Below, in pieces: positions 7,090 through 14,207 of a DNA stretch of 20,700 bases. The notes under the pieces were generated by a model, which had not been told where the DNA came from, ran no database searches, and was given only the letters and a program-made list of their open reading frames with translations. A program made the position numbers and the translations under genes. Each line of letters opens with the position of its first letter. Positions within the stretch are counted from its first letter, which is position 1. This DNA is from a virus, in IMG/VR virus record IMGVR_UViG_3300042923_001145, positions 1-20,700 of that record; one strand, written 5' to 3'.

Positions 7090-7578
7090 TCACTTAACAT
7101 CATAACCCTTGCGTTTTAAACTATCTTTTAATGCATCTTTATGCTGCTGATTCTTCTCTAAGTCCTCGATACTTTTTTCTATAAATGGGCGTGGTCGCAT
7201 ATATGTATATTGACTGCCATTATATTGATATTGGTATGTACCTTGTCCTTGATTTGAATTAACTGATGAATCACCATACTCAACTAGATCAGCAATATAT
7301 CGATCAGTTTCATCTTTACCACGAGTCATATTACTAACAGTAAGGATTACTTGATCTCCAACAATCTTAAAATCTTCAATCATATTGTTGGGATCATCTA
7401 ATCCATTACTCGATCTTCTTTGATAACTATGCTGTCCTGGATAAGCATCAAAAACATCATCTCTAACATGCTTTTGTTCTACTTCTTTAACCTTATCCGC
7501 TACATCTGTACTCATAGAATCAAGAATATCTTGTTGGATATATTTCAACATTTTATCTAAATCATTAAACTGTGGCAT
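7090..7578 (-). CDS. Tail or neck protein (HK97 gp10-like?)
   Basis: I choose the ATG at 7578 (162 aa, MPQFNDLDKMLKYIQQ...); a TTG at 7593 would add five residues. It overlaps the upstream gene by 14 bp, so translation is coupled. The N-terminal helix carries a TDVADKVKEVEQKHVRDDVFDAYP segment. An Arg-rich loop follows (SYQRRSSNGLDD), then a beta hairpin (DFKIVGDQVILTVSN) and a Gln/Tyr/Ser-rich stretch (about 105-130). The end is a MRPRPFIEKSIEDLE helix. The pattern 'helix, YxRR, hairpin, RPF...' is like gp10-type tail-completion/neck proteins. Tentative. Confidence 0.6.
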   Translation of the reverse strand: MPQFNDLDKMLKYIQQDILDSMSTDVADKVKEVEQKHVRDDVFDAYPGQHSYQRRSSNGLDDPNNMIEDFKIVGDQVILTVSNMTRGKDETDRYIADLVEYGDSSVNSNQGQGTYQYQYNGSQYTYMRPRPFIEKSIEDLEKNQQHKDALKDSLKRKGYDVK

Positions 7579-8146
7579 CAGTAGTAGCTTCAACTTCTAT
7601 AGTTTCGATTTTATCTTCAGATTTAACTTTATCAGTAGCTTCTTGAATAACTTGTTCAACTTTTTCCTTTTGATCTGTAAGTACATTTTTAGGAACAGTT
7701 GTTTTATCTTTATCAAACTTTTCAACGGCAGAAATAATTGTTGCTCTGGTTCCCATAGCTTCAAAATATTTAGTCAGTAAATTAGCCCATGTATCTGGAG
7801 GAAAAGCTTCAAGAATTTTACGAAAACCTTCATTATCAAGATTAATCAATCCAAGTAAATTTTGAATATATTTAACAGGATCTTTTTTAGATAGATTTAG
7901 TTTAGAGAAATGATTAACTGTTACAGCATCGAGAAATAATCCAAATACCTTATCATTAATGTCAATTTTATTTTTTACTGCTAGAGGAACAAGATCCATG
8001 AATTCACTAATAACTTCATTTACCTCTGTTGGCTTCATATTAGGGTAAATATCAAGATGAGTATCTTCATCAATTTCTACACGTTTAATAACAGAGTATT
8101 TTTTATTATCATTCTTAATTTTTGTGACACCAAGTTGTTTGGTCAT
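7565..8146 (-). CDS. Tail protein, possibly a tail-assembly chaperone
   Basis: The 193-aa protein starts with ATG after AAAAGGAGTTAATC (spacing slightly long). The N-terminal 35 residues are basic and strand-like, and the middle is helical (PTEVNEVISEFMDLVPLAVK..., YIQNLLGLINLDNEGFRKILEAFPPDTWANLL). The last 40 residues are a Glu/Lys/Thr/Val-rich, probably disordered tail. An all-helical protein just after the tail tube gene is where tail-assembly chaperones normally sit. The usual -1 frameshift into the next frame is not supported: the next gene overlaps by a few bases only, no slippery heptamer is visible, and the frame change needed is +1. It begins a new transcription unit after the terminators. 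Confidence 0.6.
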   Translation of the reverse strand: MTKQLGVTKIKNDNKKYSVIKRVEIDEDTHLDIYPNMKPTEVNEVISEFMDLVPLAVKNKIDINDKVFGLFLDAVTVNHFSKLNLSKKDPVKYIQNLLGLINLDNEGFRKILEAFPPDTWANLLTKYFEAMGTRATIISAVEKFDKDKTTVPKNVLTDQKEKVEQVIQEATDKVKSEDKIETIEVEATTDATV

Positions 8147-8173
8147 ATGTATGATTAACTCCTTTTGTTCTTA

Positions 8174-8183
8174 TATTTAATAT
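8174..8183 (-). promoter_or_regulatory. ATATTAAATA motif after the terminator stack
   Basis: A copy of the motif (context ACTATATTAAATATAAG) between the last terminator (8211) and the ribosome-binding site AAAAGGAG of the next gene (start 8146). It is the only recognisable candidate for restarting transcription in this short space, which is the best contextual argument that the motif is part of a promoter. Confidence 0.55.
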
Positions 8184-8210
8184 AGTTTATTTGACATGTT
8201 AAAGAATAAA

Positions 8211-8248
8211 ATAGGGGAAAGGGATTAATACAATTCCCAATCCCCTAT
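8211..8248 (-). terminator. Second intrinsic terminator in the 8147-8410 gap
   Basis: The arms ATAGGGG (8211-8217) and CCCCTAT (8242-8248) pair. A 3x3 internal loop follows, then GGGA (8221-8224) pairs with TCCC (8235-8238), with a 10-nt loop. On the minus strand it is followed by TTTATTCTTT. Together with the upstream hairpins it should isolate the tail tube transcript from the next gene. Confidence 0.7.
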
Positions 8249-8283
8249 AGGTGTTGAAATTTACATTTTATTAAGTTAAAAAT

Positions 8284-8387
8284 AAAACAGGATTCTCATT
8301 ATCGCTGGTTTTACTACATAGAGAAAGAAATATAAATAAACAATTTTCTCTACATAAGAAAAACAGCGATAATGAAATCACTGTTTT
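8284..8387. repeat. Large imperfect inverted repeat (43-nt arms)
   Basis: The arms are 8284-8326 and 8345-8387 with an 18-nt AT-rich loop. The best-conserved parts are AAAACAG at the base, CATTATCGCTG in the middle and TAGAGAAA next to the loop; about 32 of 43 positions match. The right arm alone also folds into the terminator at 8360-8387, so two structures compete. The minus-strand end is followed by TTTTATTTTT, so the large form could also terminate. Confidence 0.8.
8360..8387 (-). terminator. Intrinsic terminator after the tail tube gene
   Basis: On the minus strand, AAAACAGTGAT, a 6-nt loop and ATCGCTGTTTT form an 11-bp stem with one G-U pair, followed by TTTTTCTT. The A-run before and T-run after make it work in either direction. 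It can also pair with 8284-8326 (see the inverted repeat). Confidence 0.75.
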
Positions 8388-8394
8388 ATTTGTA

Positions 8395-8404
8395 TATTTA
8401 ATAT
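8395..8404 (-). promoter_or_regulatory. ATATTAAATA motif directly after the tail tube gene
   Basis: A copy of the repeated motif (context ATAATATTAAATATAC) 7 nt after the tail tube stop. Unlike the others it is followed not by a gene but by the terminator hairpins at 8387-8284. If the motif promotes transcription, a short structured RNA would result. Confidence 0.4.
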
Positions 8405-8410
8405 TATTTA

Positions 8411-9217
8411 TTATTCTGCGCTACCTGTATATTCAGAATCACCAACTACAGAAGTATCCATATATACATTTTCTCCATTAACTTTAGTAGAATACATATC
8501 AAAGTTAACTTCCAAGCTGCTTGCATCACCACTAGCAGATTGAGCAAGCGTATAAGCGACCTGTGGTGATGCTTTATAAATTTGCATTTTGACAAGTTTA
8601 TATGTTCCATCTTGTTCATCTTTCCAAACACCATCTGCGAGAACGGTAACAAGTTTAGGGAACTTACCAGTAAGAGTTCTTGATGTTTTTACTGTTGCTT
8701 CACTTGCATATGTATAAAATATATTAACATCACCCGTCACGGATGCTTCAAAGGTCAATACATCAGCAGCAATCTGTACTTCTGTTGCAGAAGCAGGAGC
8801 TGTTTCAGAAACAGTAAATGAATCACCAATATCATTAGTATCACCAACAGCTTTATTAATAAAAATTGGTGCACCTGACTTTGGTGTATGTTTAAGAGTT
8901 GCGGTATGATCTGTACCGATAGTTACAGTATCTTTCTGCAAGAGATCAATGACACCAGTAACAACCTGATTTCCTCCCAATAAACCTAAAAGTTTCAAAT
9001 CTATCATTGGAACACCGAGTTGATACGTGGCAGTCTTCGAACTATCAAAAGACATCCACCGAGCGTTACCATAGCCACCTGTAATGTATGATCGTTCTCC
9101 GGCTATTTCAGTTTGATTAGATGTAGCATATTCAATAGTGACAATTGGTTCTTTTGTTACATAGTCAAATAAATGCACATGCGAAACTTCATGTAATCCA
9201 AAAATATCTCCAGCCAT
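8411..9217 (-). CDS. Putative major tail (tube) protein
   Basis: The 268-aa protein starts with ATG after AATAGGAGGAAA, a strong ribosome-binding site. It is beta-rich with few charged helices. It has a beta-sandwich-like N-terminal part (HLFDYVTKEPIVTIEYATSNQTEI), a central insertion with repeated Thr/Val strands (about 90-175) and a C-terminal strand (SSLEVNFDMYSTKV) of the kind that ends tube subunits. It follows the putative terminator gene, and a stack of intrinsic terminators sits directly downstream, as expected for a highly expressed tube gene. The call rests on composition, size and position. Confidence 0.7.
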   Translation of the reverse strand: MAGDIFGLHEVSHVHLFDYVTKEPIVTIEYATSNQTEIAGERSYITGGYGNARWMSFDSSKTATYQLGVPMIDLKLLGLLGGNQVVTGVIDLLQKDTVTIGTDHTATLKHTPKSGAPIFINKAVGDTNDIGDSFTVSETAPASATEVQIAADVLTFEASVTGDVNIFYTYASEATVKTSRTLTGKFPKLVTVLADGVWKDEQDGTYKLVKMQIYKASPQVAYTLAQSASGDASSLEVNFDMYSTKVNGENVYMDTSVVGDSEYTGSAE

Positions 9218-9237
9218 ATTATTATATTTCCTCCTAT

Positions 9238-9969
9238 TTAGTAATTAATCGGCTTCATCCAATGATCAGGCATTTTTGCCTTCTTATCGAGATAAGGTGA
9301 CAAAGGAATAGTTAACCTATAATTATCTATTGATTTTTGTTTTTCTAAGTCTGTTATAAGTTGATATAAAGTTAATTCTTGTACATTAAATCTATTGATA
9401 GTGAGTGATATATTACATAAGGTATCAATCAAATTTCCAAATCCACTTTCTTTTTGTTTTGCTTGATTAACCTTGTATTTTTCTCTCATTTTCTGCATAT
9501 GTTTAAATGCTTCTTCAGCAGCTTTATTAAGAAACTTCGGTTTTTCAGGTTTTTTAATCATTTGTAAAGTAGATATTGCTTTAGATATTGATAGATATAC
9601 ATCTTCATCAATTCTTACTTGTTTATCATTTTTTACAAAATAAAAACCCAAATCATCAAATTGAATGTCCACTTCACAGAAAAAGGAAAGAGCATCCTGT
9701 GAATATGTGCCCAAAAATTGATACTCAGTTCCAAAACAAAGACATTGATAAGGAGAAAAGTCTTGATAAACTATACGAGGAATTTCTTTAGGAACAAGAG
9801 GAATAAAAGAATCAGAGGTAATAACCATTAATGAACAATAAAAATTATATAATTCTTCTCCAATTTTAAATATTTTCTTCAACTTTGGAGATTGAACATG
9901 AATATCTTCATTGATATACCATGGTAATCCAGCAGCAAGAATAGTATCAATTTGATTGTGGGGAATCAT
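9238..9969 (-). CDS. Tail or neck protein of unknown function
   Basis: The 243-aa protein overlaps the upstream stop by ATGA and is the last gene of the coupled connector block. The N-terminal half looks globular and rich in aromatics (GLPWYINEDIHVQ..., YNFYCSLMVITSDSFIPLVP, DFSPYQCLCFGTEYQFLG). A helical basic stretch follows at about 170-195 (AAEEAFKHMQKMREKYKVNQAKQK), and the end is KMPDHWMKPINY. I do not recognise the family. Its position directly before the tail tube gene suggests a tail-assembly or neck role. The gene ends 20 bp before the tail tube ATG. Confidence 0.6.
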   Translation of the reverse strand: MIPHNQIDTILAAGLPWYINEDIHVQSPKLKKIFKIGEELYNFYCSLMVITSDSFIPLVPKEIPRIVYQDFSPYQCLCFGTEYQFLGTYSQDALSFFCEVDIQFDDLGFYFVKNDKQVRIDEDVYLSISKAISTLQMIKKPEKPKFLNKAAEEAFKHMQKMREKYKVNQAKQKESGFGNLIDTLCNISLTINRFNVQELTLYQLITDLEKQKSIDNYRLTIPLSPYLDKKAKMPDHWMKPINY

Positions 9970-10544
9970 GACCTCTCACTGCCGAACCTAAAATATAATC
10001 TATATCCTATATATTCAGCACTAAGTGGGTTAGGATTACCACCTCTAGCCTCTGCAACTCCTATTCCTGCAATTCTTTTCCCATCTACTAATTCTGTGAC
10101 ATAATCACACAATTTAGATAGTCGATAGTCCAGCGCATCAACCGATGTATGTACATAAATATCAATAACAACTTCCTGAAATGGATATTGATAGTTGCTA
10201 TTTGGTGTTCTATTCCCCATATAGAAGATTAAACGAGAAGAAGGGTAGGCAATTCCATTAACAGTAAGAACCGTATCAGGTTTATTCATTTGCAAATCTT
10301 GTACCTTAATCGTTGAATAAATCAAACTATGCCTTAGCTTATTTGAAATAACTCCACCGACATATGTATCAGTTGGTGCAGGGTTTAATTCGCCAGGTGG
10401 GGGAGTAATACGTTTTCTTGCATCGGTAACTTCAAATATATCATCACTAAAATTTTTAGCAGGATAATAAAGCAACCTCAACAGATTTTCATCATTTCTT
10501 AGCAGCTTATCGAAGTTAATCATAAATGTAGAAAACTCTTTCAT
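9966..10544 (-). CDS. Putative tail terminator / tail completion protein
   Basis: The 192-aa protein overlaps the upstream gene by ATGA; TTGGAGGAG precedes the ATG. It has an N-terminal helical part, a Pro-rich loop (RITPPPGELNPAPTD), a beta core and a helical hairpin (SVDALDYRLSKLCDYVTELVDGKRI). It ends in a strand that reads YIGYRLYFRFGSE. Two strands and a helix followed by a YxLYF-type final strand are typical of tail-terminator proteins that cap the tail tube. It lies between the putative closure protein and the tail tube gene, which agrees with that role. Inference from layout and pattern. Confidence 0.6.
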   Translation of the reverse strand: MKEFSTFMINFDKLLRNDENLLRLLYYPAKNFSDDIFEVTDARKRITPPPGELNPAPTDTYVGGVISNKLRHSLIYSTIKVQDLQMNKPDTVLTVNGIAYPSSRLIFYMGNRTPNSNYQYPFQEVVIDIYVHTSVDALDYRLSKLCDYVTELVDGKRIAGIGVAEARGGNPNPLSAEYIGYRLYFRFGSERS

Positions 10545-10888
10545 TTATGCTCCTCCAATCCTGCCATCTTATTCACTAAGTTTGTACATTTAAACACTTG
10601 AGTCTTGATTAAATCATGTTCTTTCTGCAACTCTGATTTATCATCAGATAAGCAGGGGAGAAGTAGATAATCGTACAACACTTCCAATGTTGCAAGAAGA
10701 TGGAAATAATCAGGCTTATGTCCAAATTCAATGAATCGATCTTCTAAACCCTCTAACTCAAGAATAGTTGTTTGAACATGTTTATAACCATCTTCAGCAT
10801 GTTCCTCATAAAGTGGAAGAATCTTATATATCTGCCCACATAACGACTCAGCATACTGTCTTTCAATCATTAATGAATAATGTTTCAT
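10541..10888 (-). CDS. Small helical protein of the connector block (unknown)
   Basis: The 115-aa protein overlaps the upstream stop as TAATG and is preceded by AGGTGGT. It is acidic and all-helical (QYAESLCGQIYKILPLYEEH..., ...YFHLLATLEVLYDYLLLPCL...), with three cysteines and no recognisable motif. Its neighbours are the putative head-closure and tail-terminator genes, so it probably acts in neck assembly, either as a virion part or a chaperone. Function not recognised. Confidence 0.6.
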   Translation of the reverse strand: MKHYSLMIERQYAESLCGQIYKILPLYEEHAEDGYKHVQTTILELEGLEDRFIEFGHKPDYFHLLATLEVLYDYLLLPCLSDDKSELQKEHDLIKTQVFKCTNLVNKMAGLEEHK

Positions 10889-11562
10889 TAGCTACCACCT
10901 GCTTCACTAGCTGTATTGTGAGCAAGCACAATCAATAAACCTTTATCATCATCAAATGTTTTATCATATTGGAAACCATAAATATGATAAGTATTAGCAA
11001 ACATGGTAAATGTCTTATCTGATAAGGTAGCATTCAAATTAGCACTATTTTGTATAGTTAAAGAAACATCTGCGTTTGTATAAGCAATACTCTGAGAAAG
11101 ATTAGATTGGTATGTATCATCTAAACCATTGATAATACAAGGGGAAGTGAAGGGAGGAACAGGTTCATCCTCAACAATGGGATTCGACATCTCATCATAA
11201 CCAATGATTGTCGGAATAGGAGGGAGGGGAACTGTGAGAATGTTGTTACAGAGTTTTGCTTCTACAAGAGGGTATACTTCATTTTCCTGAAATCCTATTA
11301 CAAGATACTGTTTTGAATCAATTGTGATTAATGTTCCTTCATCATAAATACTATCTGGACGAAATAATATCTGTTTTATAAATGATTTATCAGTTTTGTT
11401 GACAATTGCATCAACTGACTCACCATTAATAGTAACTTGTCTATATGATGGATTATTACTAAATATATTGTTTACTGACTGCTTAGTTGAATTAATTATT
11501 TTACTTTTATTATCTTCTCCAAAATGATTTAAACGTGCTTTATATTCATCAATATACGTCAT
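10888..11562 (-). CDS. Putative head-closure protein
   Basis: The 224-aa protein overlaps the upstream gene by ATGA. After an N-terminal helix (TYIDEYKARLNHFG) it is mostly beta: RQVTINGESVDAIVNKTDKSF, then GTLITIDSKQYLVIGFQ, and later SLTIQNSANLNATLSDKTFTMFANTYHIYGFQYD. A proline-rich linker (TVPLPPIPTIIG ... DEPVPPF) separates two beta parts. The pattern 'mark-new-value / set-on-demand' small beta barrel fits head-closure proteins (gp16/gp9-like) that seal the connector. It is one gene after the putative adaptor, which is the usual order. Medium confidence only. Confidence 0.6.
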   Translation of the reverse strand: MTYIDEYKARLNHFGEDNKSKIINSTKQSVNNIFSNNPSYRQVTINGESVDAIVNKTDKSFIKQILFRPDSIYDEGTLITIDSKQYLVIGFQENEVYPLVEAKLCNNILTVPLPPIPTIIGYDEMSNPIVEDEPVPPFTSPCIINGLDDTYQSNLSQSIAYTNADVSLTIQNSANLNATLSDKTFTMFANTYHIYGFQYDKTFDDDKGLLIVLAHNTASEAGGS

Positions 11563-11987
11563 TGCATATCACTCAAATCAGCATTATACAAAGTATATCG
11601 AACCATAGCTTGTTCAGCTTCTAGTTTATATGTATCACGCAAAGTTCTAATTTCTTTAATATGATTTGCCTGTGAATAAATATTATAATCTTTAGCACTC
11701 AATGATTGCTGAATTAAATCTGATGTTACAAGTTTGGGAGATAAATATTCAACCATCATATAAATACTAAGTATTTCAATTTCTTCATCAGTTAAATCAA
11801 TATAAAATTGACTAGAAATATCATCACGTTGAGACAAATTATTTTTGCAACGCTTAAATTTTGTAATAGAAGACTTTAAATAACCAAACAAATTACTTTT
11901 TAATGTAGTATCATCCATGCTCAAAAAAGAATAATCGGAAATTTTTTGAAGAAAAGATTGATAAATAGAATCATAGGGTGTTGCCAT
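11559..11987 (-). CDS. Putative head-tail connector (adaptor) protein
   Basis: The 142-aa protein starts with ATG after AAAGGGGTGATG. It is predominantly helical (YQSFLQKISDYSF..., ...SIYMMVEYLSPKLV..., then a long Arg/Glu helix from about residue 107). All-helical proteins of this size just after the capsid genes are usually the adaptor that binds under the portal (gp6/gp15-like). It begins a run of five genes joined by 1-4 bp overlaps, so they are very likely translated as a coupled unit. The assignment is by size, fold impression and position. Confidence 0.65.
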   Translation of the reverse strand: MATPYDSIYQSFLQKISDYSFLSMDDTTLKSNLFGYLKSSITKFKRCKNNLSQRDDISSQFYIDLTDEEIEILSIYMMVEYLSPKLVTSDLIQQSLSAKDYNIYSQANHIKEIRTLRDTYKLEAEQAMVRYTLYNADLSDMQ

Positions 11988-12005
11988 AAAACATCACCCC
12001 TTTAC

Positions 12006-12554
12006 TCAATCGAGTAGTGACATTAGATCAGTATTTAGCACCTTTTCAATGGTGCGAACAACCTGAAGATTAGTCAGCGTTTCATTTTTGATTCCTTCAC
12101 GAGCTTTATCAGCAACGACCTCTTGCATACTTTTAGGAAGACCTTCAAGAATATGTTGAACTTCAATTGCCTTTTTAGTAAACAAAGACTCAATATCTAC
12201 AGTAGAGTCTAGTTTTTTATATAAAGATTCTAGTCCCAAATGCTGAACCATTTCTTTATCATCAATATATATCCATGGCTCTCTGACGAATTTAGGTTGA
12301 GATGATTTCATTGCTACTAATTCTTCTGCATCAACCCATTGTTCATCACCATATTTATTCCAAACAATTTCCATACCATTCCGTCTAGAAATATATTGCA
12401 ATTTTGAACTTGTAAGGTTTTTACAAAGTATCTCACGATCAAGATCAATCTTTTTCTTTCGTGAACGAGACACTATCTTAGTGGGAGGAATAGATTGAAT
12501 TGTTTCCTCTTTTTCAACAGTTTCTGTCTTTGTAGTTGTTTTTCTTGCTACCAT
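12006..12554 (-). CDS. Structural protein with basic, disordered N-terminus (unknown)
   Basis: The 182-aa protein starts with ATG after AAGGAGTG. Residues 1-38 are Thr/Lys/Glu/Arg-rich and probably disordered (KTTTKTETVEKEETIQ, then SRSRKKK). A small folded unit follows (LQYISRRNGMEIVWNKYGDEQWVDAEELV...WIYIDDKEMVQHLGL), then helices with SMQEVVADKAREGI. I do not recognise a catalytic or DNA-binding motif. It is directly downstream of the major capsid gene and ends 18 bp before the connector block, so it is probably a head or head-tail joining component. A basic N-terminus could contact DNA or the capsid interior (inference). Confidence 0.7.
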   Translation of the reverse strand: MVARKTTTKTETVEKEETIQSIPPTKIVSRSRKKKIDLDREILCKNLTSSKLQYISRRNGMEIVWNKYGDEQWVDAEELVAMKSSQPKFVREPWIYIDDKEMVQHLGLESLYKKLDSTVDIESLFTKKAIEVQHILEGLPKSMQEVVADKAREGIKNETLTNLQVVRTIEKVLNTDLMSLLD

Positions 12555-12587
12555 TTATGTAACACTCCTTGTATTCTATGTTTAATT

Positions 12588-12597
12588 TATTTAATAT
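12588..12597 (-). promoter_or_regulatory. ATATTAAATA intergenic motif after the major capsid gene
   Basis: A copy of the motif in the 50-bp gap between the capsid stop (12605) and the next ATG (12554), 33 nt before that start. Downstream flank AATTAAACATA nearly equals the flank at the capsid gene. Confidence 0.6.
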
Positions 12598-12604
12598 AAT
12601 AAGA

Positions 12605-13603
12605 TTATGAGAATTGATATTGACCATAAAGAGTATTAAACATCGTTGCTACACCAAAACGATCAATAAATTTATATTCCATACTCATATCCATATTAGT
12701 TGTACCATCAGAAACTTCTTTGATGAGTGGCTCACCTTCATGAACGAGTTTAATAGGTTTAACATCAGACGGCATGATAAACAGGCGATCGTCAGTAATC
12801 TGGAAGTCGAAAGTATTTGGAACGTGAGACTGAGTAATAGGAAGGAGGTTATAACCTTTCCAATACTGAAGAATTCCAACCTGATTCAAATGATCTTTCA
12901 TACCATCACTAAGAGTTTCAACATCAGATAGTTTTGCAAGAGCAGTTTTCGTTCCGGCAATCGTTACGCTAGAATTCTGGTTTGCTGCCTGAACGTGTGC
13001 GGCAATTTCAAGAAGAGTCTGCTCCGTAAAAGTACCAGTACCTTTAAATTCAGCAGGAAGATAATCAATCGTTCCAAGAAAATCAGTGTAAATACGATTT
13101 TGTACCTCGTTAACAAATGCAGCAGAAATCTTATTAATCAATGCGCTCCAATCAATACGACCAGCTAAGAAGCGAAGGAAGTCGGTATATACCGAAGCAG
13201 AAAGCGGTTCAGTTGGGACAGTTACACTTTCACCAATATTTAATTTCTGACGACGCATATCCCAGTGGTTGCCCGCATGACGAGCGACAGAGAGAACAGT
13301 ACGATCTTCCACATAAAATTCATTAGAATCACCAAGATTAACATCACGGCGTTCTACAAATTGTTCAAAGAAAGGATTAGCAAATCCTTCTGTAATTGTC
13401 TGAGAAAGAACCTCTTCCATAACTTCAAAGATTTCAATCTTGTGACGGCGGAATTGTTTGTAATTAGGCTTGTCCGTACCAAGAATGTCAACAAAAGCTT
13501 TACGAAGTGTATTATTACCTTCGGCAGCAGAAAATTTAATTAGAGAGCCTTTATAGAGATCAACACCGACCTGAATAAGACCATTTTTTTCATTTACGTC
13601 CAT
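12605..13603 (-). CDS. Major capsid protein (HK97 fold)
   Basis: The 332-aa protein starts with ATG after AAAGGGGAT. The order of elements fits an HK97-like shell protein. There is an N-arm (about 1-85). An E-loop-like hairpin spans about 94-130 (NEFYVEDRTVLSVARHAGNHW... then GESVTVPTEPLSASVYTD). A long spine helix covers about 151-178 (SALINKISAAFVNEVQNRIYTDF). A P/A-domain core contains TIAGTKTALAKL, and a final strand region runs MEYKFIDRFGVATMFNTLYG. No N-terminal propeptide is obvious. Position after protease and decoration genes supports the call. It is flanked on both sides by the best-conserved copies of the ATATTAAATA motif, consistent with strong late expression. Confidence 0.88.
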   Translation of the reverse strand: MDVNEKNGLIQVGVDLYKGSLIKFSAAEGNNTLRKAFVDILGTDKPNYKQFRRHKIEIFEVMEEVLSQTITEGFANPFFEQFVERRDVNLGDSNEFYVEDRTVLSVARHAGNHWDMRRQKLNIGESVTVPTEPLSASVYTDFLRFLAGRIDWSALINKISAAFVNEVQNRIYTDFLGTIDYLPAEFKGTGTFTEQTLLEIAAHVQAANQNSSVTIAGTKTALAKLSDVETLSDGMKDHLNQVGILQYWKGYNLLPITQSHVPNTFDFQITDDRLFIMPSDVKPIKLVHEGEPLIKEVSDGTTNMDMSMEYKFIDRFGVATMFNTLYGQYQFS

Positions 13604-13631
13604 TTATTATAAATCCCCTTTATGTATAATT

Positions 13632-13641
13632 TATTTAATAT
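13632..13641 (-). promoter_or_regulatory. ATATTAAATA intergenic motif before the major capsid gene
   Basis: A copy of the repeated motif, with conserved flanks: CTAATT before it and AATTATACATA after it. The copy at 12588 has almost the same flanks (CTTATT and AATTAAACATA). It lies one to a few bases after the upstream stop and 29 nt before the ATG of the capsid gene. The extended similarity makes a functional element more likely here. Confidence 0.6.
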
Positions 13642-13643
13642 AA

Positions 13644-14177
13644 TTAGTTAGCCAATACACGGATAACAACGAGTTTACTCAAATTACCAACGACACCCTG
13701 TTCACCAACAATGGTATTCGTGCCAATTGTTTCAATTGCTTCAACACGACCAACAAAACGATGAGCCGCTGCATCTGTTACTTCTGCAAGTTTATTAGAT
13801 GCATTAGCAAGAACAACACTATTACCTACAACTGGTTCAGCAGCCAAAGCCGTGATTGCATCTTCAGATACGGAGAAAATGTCATCTTCCTGAAGTTCAT
13901 AAGCACGGCATACTGTATTTGCAGCAATACCAAACTTCTTCAAATCACCATCAGTTGTTCTAAATTGTTCATAGTTGATTTCTGGTTGTGCAATAAGGAT
14001 AGCCTTATCCGTTGCTACAGCGGAAGGTTGATTCAAAGCACGAACTTCACGTTCACCTGCTAAAAGATTACCTACAACACCAACCTGACCATTTTCAAGG
14101 GCAGTAGTTGCCTGAACTGAATAAATATGACCACCGTATACAGATTTCACGGCATCAAGACGTACGATACTAGTCAT
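13644..14177 (-). CDS. Putative capsid decoration protein
   Basis: The 177-aa protein starts with ATG after TGGAGGTTTT. It is rich in Val, Ala and Gly with short beta-strand-like segments and no catalytic motif (SVYGGHIYSVQATTALENGQ, then a C-terminal VVGNLSKLVVIRVLA strand). Small beta-rich proteins directly before the major capsid gene are commonly head decoration or stabilisation proteins in siphoviruses. Its 3' end is joined to the capsid gene by a 40-bp spacer with one ATATTAAATA motif. The assignment rests on position and composition; it could also be another structural head protein. Confidence 0.65.
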   Translation of the reverse strand: MTSIVRLDAVKSVYGGHIYSVQATTALENGQVGVVGNLLAGEREVRALNQPSAVATDKAILIAQPEINYEQFRTTDGDLKKFGIAANTVCRAYELQEDDIFSVSEDAITALAAEPVVGNSVVLANASNKLAEVTDAAAHRFVGRVEAIETIGTNTIVGEQGVVGNLSKLVVIRVLAN

Positions 14178-14207
14178 TTATATAAAACCTCCATTTTAAT
14201 GTTTAAA

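Noticed and set aside
7565-7593. Programmed frameshift joining the two tail proteins as in G/GT chaperones
   Set aside because: The overlap is short, no slippery heptamer is visible, and moving from the first frame to the second needs +1 rather than the usual -1. The second gene has its own ATG.
8187-8210. A plus-strand TTGACA at about 8191 as a -35 box for an antisense promoter
   Set aside because: No acceptable -10 lies 16-18 nt downstream (the position falls in the GGGG of the terminator stem), and no plus-strand gene follows.
12614-13543. Plus-strand open frames opposite the major capsid gene, and similar ones opposite other genes (2663-2869, 4940-5317, 13761-14063, 15061-15282)
   Set aside because: They lie wholly inside well-supported minus-strand genes, lack ribosome-binding sites and have compositions expected of antisense frames.
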